In this document: positions 1 to 4,971 of the stretch, piece after piece | How positions within the stretch are numbered: position 1 is the first letter of the stretch | Layout: each line of letters starts with the position of its first letter | Assembly (NCBI GenBank): GCA_027068725.1 | Contig: JAMOMD010000341.1 | Span: 1-6,707 of the forward strand | Origin: Thermoproteales archaeon | GTDB taxonomy: Archaea > Thermoproteota > Thermoprotei > Thermoproteales > Thermocladiaceae | Direction of reading: 5' to 3' | Length of the DNA stretch: 6,707 nucleotides | The notes under the pieces: generated by a model | Databases searched by the model: none | What the model was told of the DNA's origin: nothing | What the model saw: only the letters and a program-made list of their open reading frames with translations | Made by a program: the position numbers and the translations under genes

Positions 1-729
1 CTAGTAGAGTACGCCAAGAAACCTGTGCTTCAGGTACTGTATGAGAGACTTAGCGGTCTAGCCGTGACTGATTCTCAGATATTGACTGCACTTCAGGAAC
101 TTGGACTTGACAAGAAGAGTCCAAGTACGTGGAGTGACGATGATCTTCTTCAATTTGTGAAGCTTCTGAGAAAGCTCAGTAAGCCAATCGTTATTGCTGC
201 TAATAAGGTAGACATACCCGAGGCTGAGGACAATGTTAAGCGAATGATGAAGGAGCTCAAGGATGTTAAGGTTGTTCCAGTATGTGCAGAAGCAGAGCTT
301 GCTCTCAGGAGAGCAGCACAGAAGGGTCTCGTCAGGTATCTGCCTGGAGATCCTGATTTTGAGATAGTTGAGGGAGCAAAATTGACACCACAGCAAGAGA
401 AGGCACTCGAGAAGATTAGAGAGATAATGAGGAAGTGGGGTGGAACAGGAGTAGTACAGTGCTTGAACACTGCTGTGTTTGATGTTCTTGGCATGGTGGC
501 TGTGTTTCCTGTTGCGGATGAGAGGAAGCTAACCGATACTGAGGGAAGGGTACTTCCTGACGTGTATCTCATGCCTCGTGACTCGACTGTTCTTGACCTA
601 GCGAGGAAGATCCATAGTGAAATTGCTGAGAAAGCTGTCTGTGGAATAGATGTCAGGACAGGCAGAAGACTTGGCCTAAATGCAAAGCTCGAACATAGAA
701 TGGTGATAAAGATAGTGACTAGAAGGTAG
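1..729 (+). CDS. ychF: YchF/OLA1-type translation-associated GTPase, C-terminal part (5' end outside window)
   Basis: The frame is open from base 1, so this is the 3' part of a longer gene; a GTG at 25 lies inside it and is not the true start. About 242 residues are visible, against roughly 390-400 for archaeal YchF proteins, so the P-loop and switch regions are upstream of the window. Counting from base 1, the G4 motif NKVD is at residues 68-71, preceded by PIVIAA. A G5-like CAEAE (usually SAEAE) follows in PVCAEAELALRR. The last 55 or so residues form a TGS domain (YLMPRDSTVLDLARKIH, then GIDVRTGRRLG and VIKIVTRR). Members of this Obg-related family bind GTP or ATP, associate with ribosomes in the cytoplasm and act in translation or stress control. 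It converges on the next gene with only 23 bases between the stop codons. Family assignment is secure; its precise role in this organism is inferred. Confidence 0.93.
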   Translation, partial: LVEYAKKPVLQVLYERLSGLAVTDSQILTALQELGLDKKSPSTWSDDDLLQFVKLLRKLSKPIVIAANKVDIPEAEDNVKRMMKELKDVKVVPVCAEAELALRRAAQKGLVRYLPGDPDFEIVEGAKLTPQQEKALEKIREIMRKWGGTGVVQCLNTAVFDVLGMVAVFPVADERKLTDTEGRVLPDVYLMPRDSTVLDLARKIHSEIAEKAVCGIDVRTGRRLGLNAKLEHRMVIKIVTRR

Positions 730-744
730 ACGTATTGTATACGT
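730..744. other. Short inverted repeat between convergent genes
   Basis: ACGTAT (730-735) and ATACGT (739-744) are perfect complements around a 3-base loop. They lie directly after the ychF stop codon and before the stop of the convergent gene at 753. A hairpin here could influence 3' ends of both transcripts, but archaeal termination mainly needs T-rich stretches and none is obvious on either strand here. Function is a guess. Confidence 0.3.
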
Positions 745-752
745 GTACGTTA

Positions 753-1154
753 CTACTGTACAAAGAATTTTATAGCAAGCTGGAACTTGCCCTTACTACC
801 TTTGATATCTAGAATGTTTGCTCTATCTTCCTGAACTAGCCTAATTGTTAATGGAAGTTTAACCTGCTTAATCTTCGCCTTCAGGGTTCCTCTGATCGAT
901 TTCGGAAGCTTAAACTCCTCGTCAATTCTCTTCAGGATCTCCTCAATTATCTCCTCTTCTCCAATTTTTCCAAGTTCAATCTCGACAACATCTTCATCCT
1001 GACTCCATCTCTCGTACATGTACACGTTTCCAGTTTCCTGATCTTGAACAATCTCGATGTAGTGACCTCTAATATCGATAAGAGCAAGCGTCTTGCCTTG
1101 GATAGGCTTCTCAACGATAGTCTCTTCTCCCTGTCTAATCTCTTCCTGACTCAT
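753..1154 (-). CDS. Unrecognised acidic protein, 133 aa
   Basis: I do not recognise this family. The ATG at 1154 is a good start: a TATA-like box (1181-1188) sits about 30 bases upstream, predicting a very short leader. The protein is highly charged, with an acidic, Glu-rich N-terminus (residues 1-15), a predicted beta-rich stretch (LALIDIRGHYIEIVQ, about 23-37), an acidic amphipathic helix (GEEEIIEEILKRIDEEF, about 65-81), and a basic beta-rich C-terminal part containing TLKAKIKQVKLPLTIRL. I see no signal peptide, membrane segment, cysteine pair or nucleotide-binding motif, so it is probably a small cytoplasmic protein. It is divergent from the DHH phosphoesterase gene, with which it appears to share a promoter region, so co-expression is possible. 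Codon use resembles its neighbours, supporting a real gene. No function is proposed. Confidence 0.75.
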   Translation of the reverse strand: MSQEEIRQGEETIVEKPIQGKTLALIDIRGHYIEIVQDQETGNVYMYERWSQDEDVVEIELGKIGEEEIIEEILKRIDEEFKLPKSIRGTLKAKIKQVKLPLTIRLVQEDRANILDIKGSKGKFQLAIKFFVQ

Positions 1155-1180
1155 CGAGGGTACTTTCTCAGATAACAGCT

Positions 1181-1188
1181 ATTTAAAG
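1181..1188. promoter_or_regulatory. Shared palindromic TATA box for two divergent genes
   Basis: ATTTAAAG contains the palindrome TTTAAA (1182-1187) in the only 54-base gap between the divergent starts. Its centre is about 30 bases from the ATG at 1154 (-) and about 25 bases from the GTG at 1209 (+). Archaeal TATA boxes lie about 26 bases before the transcription start, so one box could serve both genes, with nearly leaderless mRNAs. No second convincing box is seen between the genes. BRE elements are not clear on either side. Confidence 0.6.
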
Positions 1189-1208
1189 CCAAGATATGCA
1201 CCCGTCAC

Positions 1209-2180
1209 GTGCTTGGCAACTTGATAGACTTCCTGAGAGTAGTTTCTGCAAAGATCAGGAGAAGACCAGTTGCTCTATGTGACATAGGTGACGTAGATGG
1301 AATAACAAGCGCAGCAATATTCCTAAGGAAATACCCAGACGCAGTCATTGTCCTGCGAGCACCAGCACAAGTACAGAAGTCTAAGTGGCTAAGACTCTTC
1401 ACGTGGACCTTCGTCGCAGATCTGCCCTGTCCACCAGGTGCAAAAGTCAAAATGCGTGCAGATCATCATCGAACAAATTCACCATGTGCTGAACAGGAAT
1501 GTTATGATCCTTCAGCACCATGCTCAGCACTACTAGCAGCAAAACTCCTAGGCCTAGAAGATGACCCAATTGTTAGAGAACTAGTAGATGCTGCCATACA
1601 GACAGATACGGCAAATGTAACATCAGAGAAAGTAAGGAAGCTTGACATGATTGTACGATACTCAAGATATAGTACAAAATTGAAAATAGCAAAAATACTA
1701 TCGGAGAAAGGAATAGACGCAGTTCTCTCACTTCCTGAAGCACAGGAAGCACTTGAAAAAGCAAGAGAGGCAGAACACATAATAAATACAATATGTGAGA
1801 AAGTTCCTGCTAGTGATATAATAACAATGTACTTTCCAAAAGGTAAGAAACTTGACATATCTTACAGACAGCTAAACATAATAATACAAAAGTCAAAAAA
1901 TGCAAAATTCGTAAACATACTAGTAAAAAGAGGATTTAGAACATACAGACTCTACTGTGGCGCAGATAAGGAAGGTCCTTACGACTGTACAACAATTGCA
2001 AAACAGCTTGGTGGAGGTGGTCATAAGTTTGCTGCAGGTGCACAATATAAATCCCCAATATTCAGGCCTGGTGAAGGGTTCAGAAGATTTGTTAATGTTC
2101 TAAAGAACTATTTAGGAGTAAGCAAGGTCAGGGTAATAGTTGTTGACGAGAATTTAAACCTGAACGAGATCGAAGTTTAG
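1209..2180 (+). CDS. DHH-DHHA1 family phosphoesterase (RecJ/NrnA-like nuclease superfamily)
   Basis: A cytoplasmic metal-dependent phosphoesterase, probably acting on oligonucleotides, single-stranded nucleic acid or a cyclic-dinucleotide product. Visible motifs are motif I GDVDGITSAA (Asp28, Asp30), a motif II Asp at about 71 (VADLP), the signature DHHRTN (85-90), a motif IV region VDAAIQTD (Asp127, Asp133), and the DHHA1 substrate-binding loop GGGGHKFAAGA (268-278). These give the usual DHH then DHHA1 order at 323 residues. The GTG at 1209 is chosen because the frame is closed by a TAA at 1173-1175, no ATG lies between, and a TATA box is about 25 bases upstream; translation is probably leaderless. 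The protein is much smaller than bacterial RecJ, so it is better compared with archaeal RecJ-like or NrnA-like proteins. Relative to ychF the gene is richer in A-ending codons (GCA, ACA, ATA). The substrate cannot be decided from sequence. Confidence 0.9.
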   Translation: MLGNLIDFLRVVSAKIRRRPVALCDIGDVDGITSAAIFLRKYPDAVIVLRAPAQVQKSKWLRLFTWTFVADLPCPPGAKVKMRADHHRTNSPCAEQECYDPSAPCSALLAAKLLGLEDDPIVRELVDAAIQTDTANVTSEKVRKLDMIVRYSRYSTKLKIAKILSEKGIDAVLSLPEAQEALEKAREAEHIINTICEKVPASDIITMYFPKGKKLDISYRQLNIIIQKSKNAKFVNILVKRGFRTYRLYCGADKEGPYDCTTIAKQLGGGGHKFAAGAQYKSPIFRPGEGFRRFVNVLKNYLGVSKVRVIVVDENLNLNEIEV

Positions 2181-2181
2181 G

Positions 2182-2202
2182 AAAGTTTTGTTAAGAAACT
2201 TT
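2182..2202. terminator. Possible bidirectional terminator hairpin
   Basis: AAAGTTT (2182-2188) and AAACTTT (2196-2202) pair perfectly around a 7-base loop in the 21-base gap between two convergent stop codons. T-runs occur at 2186-2189 and 2200-2203 on the plus strand. The symmetric position suits termination of both transcripts. The last base falls in the eL14 stop codon. Archaea do not strictly require hairpins for termination, hence the modest confidence. Confidence 0.45.
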
Positions 2203-2510
2203 TACACTCTCTGTGTTGGTACCATGAATAGTCTTGGCTTAACAGGCTGCTTCATGTAGTCGATTAGTCCTGCCGCCTCTAGTGCCTTCAGAACCTCCTC
2301 ATCACTTGCACCTTTTGGTATGTCAATCTTGTACTCAGTAGGCTCCAGGTGCCTGATATTTACTCTCCTTCTCTTAACTCCTGTAAGTGACTTAGGTCCT
2401 GTTATGAGAACGAAGTTCTGGTCTATTATGTCAACTATGACACACTTCCTTCCTGCCTCTCTTCCTGCAATCTTGACACATACTCTACCAACATCGAATA
2501 CTCGTGGCAT
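2202..2510 (-). CDS. rpl14e: Large ribosomal subunit protein eL14 (L14e)
   Basis: A structural protein of the large ribosomal subunit found in archaea and eukaryotes but not bacteria. The 102 residues match the family length of about 95-100. The N-terminal KOW/SH3-like fold is recognisable from FDVGRVCVKIAGREAGRKCV, IVDIIDQNFVLITGP and the basic VKRRRVNIRHLEPTEYKI. The C-terminal part has the short helix SDEEVLKALEAAGL. The ATG at 2510 begins MPRVF, typical of the family, and a TATA-like palindrome lies about 32 bases upstream, directly after the cmk stop. In many archaea this gene follows cmk and precedes cbf5 (tRNA/rRNA pseudouridine synthase); here the cbf5 position is taken by a convergent DHH gene. 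Expected to be highly expressed, probably from its own promoter as well as by read-through from cmk. Confidence 0.93.
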   Translation of the reverse strand: MPRVFDVGRVCVKIAGREAGRKCVIVDIIDQNFVLITGPKSLTGVKRRRVNIRHLEPTEYKIDIPKGASDEEVLKALEAAGLIDYMKQPVKPRLFMVPTQRV

Positions 2511-2536
2511 GACTGTTCGCTACTCGCCTAGTCCTT

Positions 2537-2548
2537 AGCTTATAAGCT
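2537..2548 (-). promoter_or_regulatory. TATA-like palindrome upstream of eL14
   Basis: AGCTTATAAGCT is a perfect 12-base palindrome with CTTATAAG at its core (2539-2546). Its centre is about 32 bases before the eL14 ATG, a typical archaeal TATA distance for a short-leader mRNA. It abuts and shares one base with the cmk stop codon (2548-2550), so eL14 can be transcribed separately from cmk. Confidence 0.6.
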
Positions 2549-3096
2549 TATCTACTTGATCGCTTCTTCTGTAGCACCTTATCAATGTACGTTCTCAATA
2601 TCTCGAGAACTTCATCCACTGTCAGGTATGTCGTATCTAGAACTATATCAAACACGGACAAGTCTCGTATATCTATTCCATAAATTTTCAGATACCTATT
2701 TCTATTGTTTTCTTCTCTGAACTTTATCTCAGCTAGTGCTTCCTCAATACTCTTGCCATCTCTCTTAGCAAGACGCTCAGCACGTAAGTTCAGATCAGCC
2801 TTAAGGTATATTCTTACATCTGCGATATCTTTCAAGATCCATCCTGCAAGATGACCTTCAATTACGACATTTCCTTTCTTAGCCTCTTCTATAGCTTTTT
2901 CATCTATCATTTTATCTATCGTGTAGTCCTGCTCTGCTCTCTTGTGAAGTTCTATGAAAGATACTCCAAGTTCTTCAGCAAGTTTTCTAAACAGCATTCC
3001 ATTAGATACGTACCTAAGACCATACATCTCTGCGAGCTTTTTCGCAATAGTTGTCTTTCCACTAGCAGGCTGTCCACTTACTGCAATCACTACCAT
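2548..3096 (-). CDS. cmk: Cytidylate kinase, archaeal type
   Basis: Transfers a phosphate from ATP to CMP (and dCMP) to make CDP, in cytoplasmic pyrimidine nucleotide salvage and synthesis. The P-loop is GQPASGKT (8-15), following the beta-strand VVIAVS. The monophosphate-binding region is VSNGMLFRKLAEELG (30-44), then VVIEGHLAGW (77-86), and a LID-like basic segment with RAERLAKRDG (105-114) and KFREENNRNRY (125-135). The 182-residue length fits the archaeal short-form CMP kinases rather than the bacterial enzyme of about 225 residues. The ATG at 3096 is required because the P-loop strand starts at residue 2. It is 60 bases downstream of the eL34 gene, and eL14 follows with no real gap; this eL34-cmk-eL14 order is widely conserved in archaea. 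No convincing TATA box precedes it, so it is probably cotranscribed with eL34. Confidence 0.94.
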   Translation of the reverse strand: MVVIAVSGQPASGKTTIAKKLAEMYGLRYVSNGMLFRKLAEELGVSFIELHKRAEQDYTIDKMIDEKAIEEAKKGNVVIEGHLAGWILKDIADVRIYLKADLNLRAERLAKRDGKSIEEALAEIKFREENNRNRYLKIYGIDIRDLSVFDIVLDTTYLTVDEVLEILRTYIDKVLQKKRSSR

Positions 3097-3131
3097 ACTG
3101 TTAGTAGTCTAGTAAAGTAGGGGTAGTTAAT

Positions 3132-3145
3132 GAGAGCTTTCTCTC
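3132..3145. other. Small inverted repeat in the eL34-cmk spacer
   Basis: GAGAG (3132-3136) and CTCTC (3141-3145) flank a 4-base loop in the 60-base gap between eL34 and cmk. On the minus-strand transcript it would form a 5-bp hairpin about 35-50 bases before the cmk start. It could be a processing or attenuation element, or chance. Confidence 0.25.
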
Positions 3146-3156
3146 GAGAAGCTTGT

Positions 3157-3453
3157 TCAGGAAGTTCCAGAGCTTGTTCCAGTTCCTGATCCTGATGCTA
3201 GTCTAATAGCAAGTTTTAGTCCTAGTCTAAGACACTCGTGGCAGACATATCCTCCGTATGGTCTTGATACTGCTCTAATTGGCTCATGATCCGTCTTTAT
3301 CCTCTTCTCATTCATTCCTGAAAGCACTCTTCCACAGATTGCACATCTTGGCGGATTCCTGAACCTCTTCTCGTAGTGTACCTTGAGCTCTCCTCCAGGT
3401 GTCCTAACCTTTATTCTCCTTAGTGATCGTGACCTATACGCAGGACGAACCAT
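3157..3453 (-). CDS. rpl34e: Large ribosomal subunit protein eL34 (L34e)
   Basis: A zinc-binding large-subunit ribosomal protein shared by archaea and eukaryotes. The N-terminus is strongly basic (MVRPAYRSRSLRRIKVRTPGG begins it, within residues 1-21), as in the family. Four cysteines in two CxxC pairs, CAIC (37-40) and CHEC (71-74), form the zinc site, and the eL34 hallmark RPYGGYVCHECL is present. Length is 98 residues; the last dozen are a Gly/Ser/Thr tail that lies beyond the conserved fold. The ATG at 3453 gives the expected family N-terminus and is about 29 bases from a TATA box at 3478-3485. The gene lies downstream of ogt and upstream of cmk; in many archaea adk or secY would be upstream instead, so the ribosomal neighbourhood is partly broken here. 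Confidence 0.94.
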   Translation of the reverse strand: MVRPAYRSRSLRRIKVRTPGGELKVHYEKRFRNPPRCAICGRVLSGMNEKRIKTDHEPIRAVSRPYGGYVCHECLRLGLKLAIRLASGSGTGTSSGTS

Positions 3454-3477
3454 CTCGTGTCTGCGTGTGCTAGTCTA

Positions 3478-3485
3478 CTTATAAA
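3478..3485 (-). promoter_or_regulatory. TATA box of eL34, overlapping the ogt stop codon
   Basis: Read on the minus strand this is TTTATAAG, a strong archaeal TATA match, centred about 29 bases before the eL34 ATG. The TAA stop of ogt (3479-3481) lies inside the box. It suggests an independent promoter for the eL34-cmk-eL14 group, with a leader of only a few bases. Confidence 0.65.
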
Positions 3486-4078
3486 TGTTCTCGCACGTGA
3501 GGTATGCTCTCAGGAATCTTCTTGTAAAGTGATAGTATTCTGAGAAATCTCTCGCGAAGATGCTCGTCTTTCACAAAGTCGCTCCGCGACACGCGGCCGC
3601 TAGGCGTTATTTTCACGCCTTCGAGCTCGAGTAGCTGCTTCTTGATGTTTGGTCCTCGTGGACTATAGCCACCTAGTCTACCATCGTTATGCACGACTCT
3701 GTGGCACGGTATTAAGACTGGGAGAGGGTTCTGTGCAACTATTCTACCAACCACGCGAGGATGTGAGCCTACTATGCTCGCTATCTGAGCATAAGATGCT
3801 ACTTTCCCTCGGGGAATAGACATGACTGCGAGGAGAGTGTACACGCTGTCTGTCTGTGGTAGTAGTATGTGTGGTAGAATCTCGTCAGCATCTACGTGAC
3901 CTTGAATGTACTTGCTCACTAGGTCAAGTATCTCTCTAATGCAGGAGTCTTGAGCTGTTGGATTTGGCACAGACTTGGCAGGCACAAGCTCTGTGCGGAG
4001 TATCTTAAGGTTTGGAGATAGCTCGATCTTGAGAAAAATGTCCTCAAACAGCTCAAGATATGCTTCACAACATTTCAT
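3479..4078 (-). CDS. ogt: Methylated-DNA--protein-cysteine methyltransferase (O6-alkylguanine repair)
   Basis: Repairs O6-alkylguanine in DNA by moving the alkyl group irreversibly to its own cysteine. The active site is IPCHRVVH, with the acceptor Cys125, followed by GRLGGYSP. Before it lie the helix-turn-helix DNA-binding segment SIPRGKVASYAQIASIVG (about 87-104), the likely arginine-finger region HPRVVGR (106-112) and the Asn hinge AQNPLP (115-120). Residues 1 to about 75 are a variable N-terminal domain. At 199 residues it is longer than typical archaeal enzymes of about 150-175, mainly through a C-terminal tail after ELEGVKI (about 156-199). Part of that tail is encoded by an unusually GC-rich, CpG-rich stretch (about 3578-3607). 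The ATG at 4078 has a TATA-like box about 32 bases upstream inside the divergent gene, and the 5' ends of the two genes overlap. Confidence 0.93.
   Translation of the reverse strand: MKCCEAYLELFEDIFLKIELSPNLKILRTELVPAKSVPNPTAQDSCIREILDLVSKYIQGHVDADEILPHILLPQTDSVYTLLAVMSIPRGKVASYAQIASIVGSHPRVVGRIVAQNPLPVLIPCHRVVHNDGRLGGYSPRGPNIKKQLLELEGVKITPSGRVSRSDFVKDEHLRERFLRILSLYKKIPESIPHVREHL
4001..4010 (+). promoter_or_regulatory. Weak TATA candidate for the MoaD-like gene
   Basis: TATCTTAAGG is centred about 32 bases before the ATG at 4038, inside the opposing ogt coding sequence. The match to the archaeal TATA consensus is poor and it is listed mainly because no better box precedes the gene. Confidence 0.25.
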
Positions 4079-4367
4079 TAGAGTACGTGTAAAACTTGCA
4101 GGTGTGTTAAAATCCCTAGTGTCGACAAATCAGGGCGAGCTAGAGATAGTTCTTCCTGTTGGCTCTACCGTAAGAGACCTCATCCAGCAACTCTATTTCA
4201 AGAGTCCAGACCTCTACTCAAGAATATGGGATAGCACTAAGAGCACGACGTGGCCCGACATCCTGATACTCGTGAATGATGTTGATGTCAGATTGCTCAA
4301 TGGTCTAGATACTAAACTTGACGATGGCGTAACTGTAACCTTCATAGCATACATACATGGCGGATAA
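4038..4367 (+). CDS. MoaD/SAMP-like ubiquitin-fold sulfur carrier protein
   Basis: A small beta-grasp protein whose C-terminal Gly-Gly is adenylated by an E1-like enzyme and then carries sulfur for molybdopterin synthesis or tRNA thiolation, or is attached to proteins (SAMP). The core IRVRVKLAGVL begins the fold. VGSTVRDLIQQL is the characteristic first helix, PDILILVNDVDVRLL the second half, and LDDGVTVTFIAYIHGG ends in the diagnostic diglycine. The start is uncertain. ATG 4038 gives 109 residues with about 13 non-conserved residues before the core, while the fold itself begins at Ile encoded by ATT at 4077; no ATG, GTG or TTG lies between. A longer reading from 3975 is unlikely. The gene overlaps the divergent ogt by 41 bases and the following THUMP gene by 11 bases, so it is cotranscribed with the latter. 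The MoaD versus SAMP/Urm1 role cannot be separated by sequence alone. Confidence 0.85.
   Translation: MSSNSSRYASQHFIRVRVKLAGVLKSLVSTNQGELEIVLPVGSTVRDLIQQLYFKSPDLYSRIWDSTKSTTWPDILILVNDVDVRLLNGLDTKLDDGVTVTFIAYIHGG
4106..4113 (-). promoter_or_regulatory. TATA-like box of ogt inside the MoaD-like gene
   Basis: Read on the minus strand this is ATTTTAAC, centred about 32 bases before the ogt ATG at 4078. It lies within the coding part of the divergent MoaD-like gene, so the ogt promoter is embedded in its neighbour. Confidence 0.45.
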
Positions 4368-4905
4368 GAATGTGCATATTGTAGTAATCACAACAGAGGC
4401 TTTTGAAGAGAAGAGACTTGCAGAAGAGATCGAGAATCTGCTACTACTCAAGGGTATTGAGGCTCAGGTCAGGATAGGCGACTTTCCTGGCGTGCTTCTC
4501 GTAACGTCATCAAGCGTTGACTCACTTAAGCTTGCTAACACGTTGATTAACTTGGCCCCCGTCAAGAGACGTGCACGTAGTATAGTGCCACTAATGAAGT
4601 GGACATACCTTGACTGTCTTGACTATACGTGTGTATTTGTTAGCGTAATTGAGGATATTCTTCCAAGGATAAATATTGACCTTTCAGGAAAGCGTGTGTG
4701 CATCAGGTGTAGGTTCAGAGGTTTTCGAGGAGAGCACAGAGCCGAGATGTTGCTAGGAGAGTATCTTCGTAGGACTTTTCCTAACCTGAGAGTGAGCTTA
4801 ACAAATCCTGATGTTGTGCTACTGGTTGAGACTGTGCGCGAGCTGTGTGGTGTGTATCTTGGTCGTCCTGATTCGTCTGTGCTCTTGTACAGGGGAATTA
4901 CGTAG
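4357..4905 (+). CDS. THUMP-domain RNA-binding protein (Tan1/THUMPD1-like)
   Basis: THUMP domains bind tRNA and present it to modifying enzymes, for example with ThiI in 4-thiouridine formation or with Tan1-type adaptors in tRNA N4-acetylcytidine formation. This 182-residue protein has the N-terminal ferredoxin-like part (HIVVITTEAFEEKRLAEEIE, about 7-26, to VKRRARSIVPL near 69-79). The THUMP core follows: KRVCIRCRFRGFRGEHRAEMLL (split over 112-133), GEYLRRTFPNLRVSLTNPDVV (split over 134-154) and a VETVRELCGVYLG ending. The arrangement of conserved Arg residues, the NPD turn and the terminal YLG strand is typical. There is no catalytic methyltransferase, PP-loop or rhodanese domain, so it is a stand-alone adaptor. 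The ATG at 4357 overlaps the end of the MoaD-like gene by 11 bases, with no Shine-Dalgarno sequence, suggesting coupled translation. Pairing with a sulfur carrier hints at tRNA thiolation, which is inference. Confidence 0.85.
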   Translation: MADKNVHIVVITTEAFEEKRLAEEIENLLLLKGIEAQVRIGDFPGVLLVTSSSVDSLKLANTLINLAPVKRRARSIVPLMKWTYLDCLDYTCVFVSVIEDILPRINIDLSGKRVCIRCRFRGFRGEHRAEMLLGEYLRRTFPNLRVSLTNPDVVLLVETVRELCGVYLGRPDSSVLLYRGIT

Positions 4906-4930
4906 GGTGCATCAAAACTTTCGGACTGGT

Positions 4931-4939
4931 GTATAAAAC
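4931..4939 (+). promoter_or_regulatory. TATA box of the orc1/cdc6 operon
   Basis: GTATAAAAC matches an archaeal TATA box well. Its centre (about 4935) predicts transcription starting near 4961, about 30 bases before the GTG start of orc1/cdc6. It lies in the 85-base gap after the THUMP gene and overlaps the first of two AAACTAGTT repeats. Confidence 0.65.
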
Positions 4940-4944
4940 TAGTT
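4936..4944 (+). repeat. AAACTAGTT repeat, copy 1 (candidate operator)
   Basis: AAACTAGTT contains the 8-base palindrome AACTAGTT (4937-4944). It overlaps the downstream edge of the TATA box, where a bound dimer could block TBP/TFB or polymerase. An identical copy occurs exactly 22 bases downstream. Confidence 0.5.
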
Positions 4945-4957
4945 CAGTAGTAAGCGT

Positions 4958-4966
4958 AAACTAGTT
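4958..4966 (+). repeat. AAACTAGTT repeat, copy 2 (candidate operator)
   Basis: This is the second identical 9-mer with palindromic core AACTAGTT (4959-4966), 22 bases from the first (about two helical turns, the same face of the DNA). It straddles the predicted transcription start near 4961. The likely binders are the winged-helix protein encoded at 6259 or Orc1/Cdc6 itself; this is inferred from position only. Confidence 0.5.
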
Positions 4967-4971
4967 AAACC

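Noticed and set aside
150..572. Minus-strand open frames of 140 and 112 codons opposite ychF
   Set aside because: They lie wholly inside a well-supported GTPase gene, show no family motifs and have Ser/Leu/Thr-rich composition typical of antisense shadows.
730..760. GTAC-rich and GTATAC palindromes as an attachment or operator site
   Set aside because: The stretch is a 23-base convergent spacer; beyond one 6-bp inverted repeat there is no duplicated core or nearby integrase.
1278..1302. DHH motif I lacks the His seen in some families (GDVDG rather than HxDxDG)
   Set aside because: RecJ-type proteins also lack that His (DFDADG), so this is not evidence of an inactive enzyme; both Asp residues and the DHH are present.
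1502..1858. Minus-strand open frames opposite the DHH gene (118, 81 and 72 codons)
   Set aside because: They are Ser/Leu-rich shadows of the DHH/DHHA1 coding frame with no promoter or motif support.
2320..3120. Plus-strand open frames of 72 and 89 codons opposite eL14 and cmk
   Set aside because: They overlap recognisable conserved genes and look like nonsense translations rich in Ser/Phe/Tyr.
3975..4037. Longer N-terminus for the MoaD-like protein from the start at 3975
   Set aside because: The extra residues are antisense to ogt, unlike any MoaD N-terminus, and the fold begins only at about 4077.
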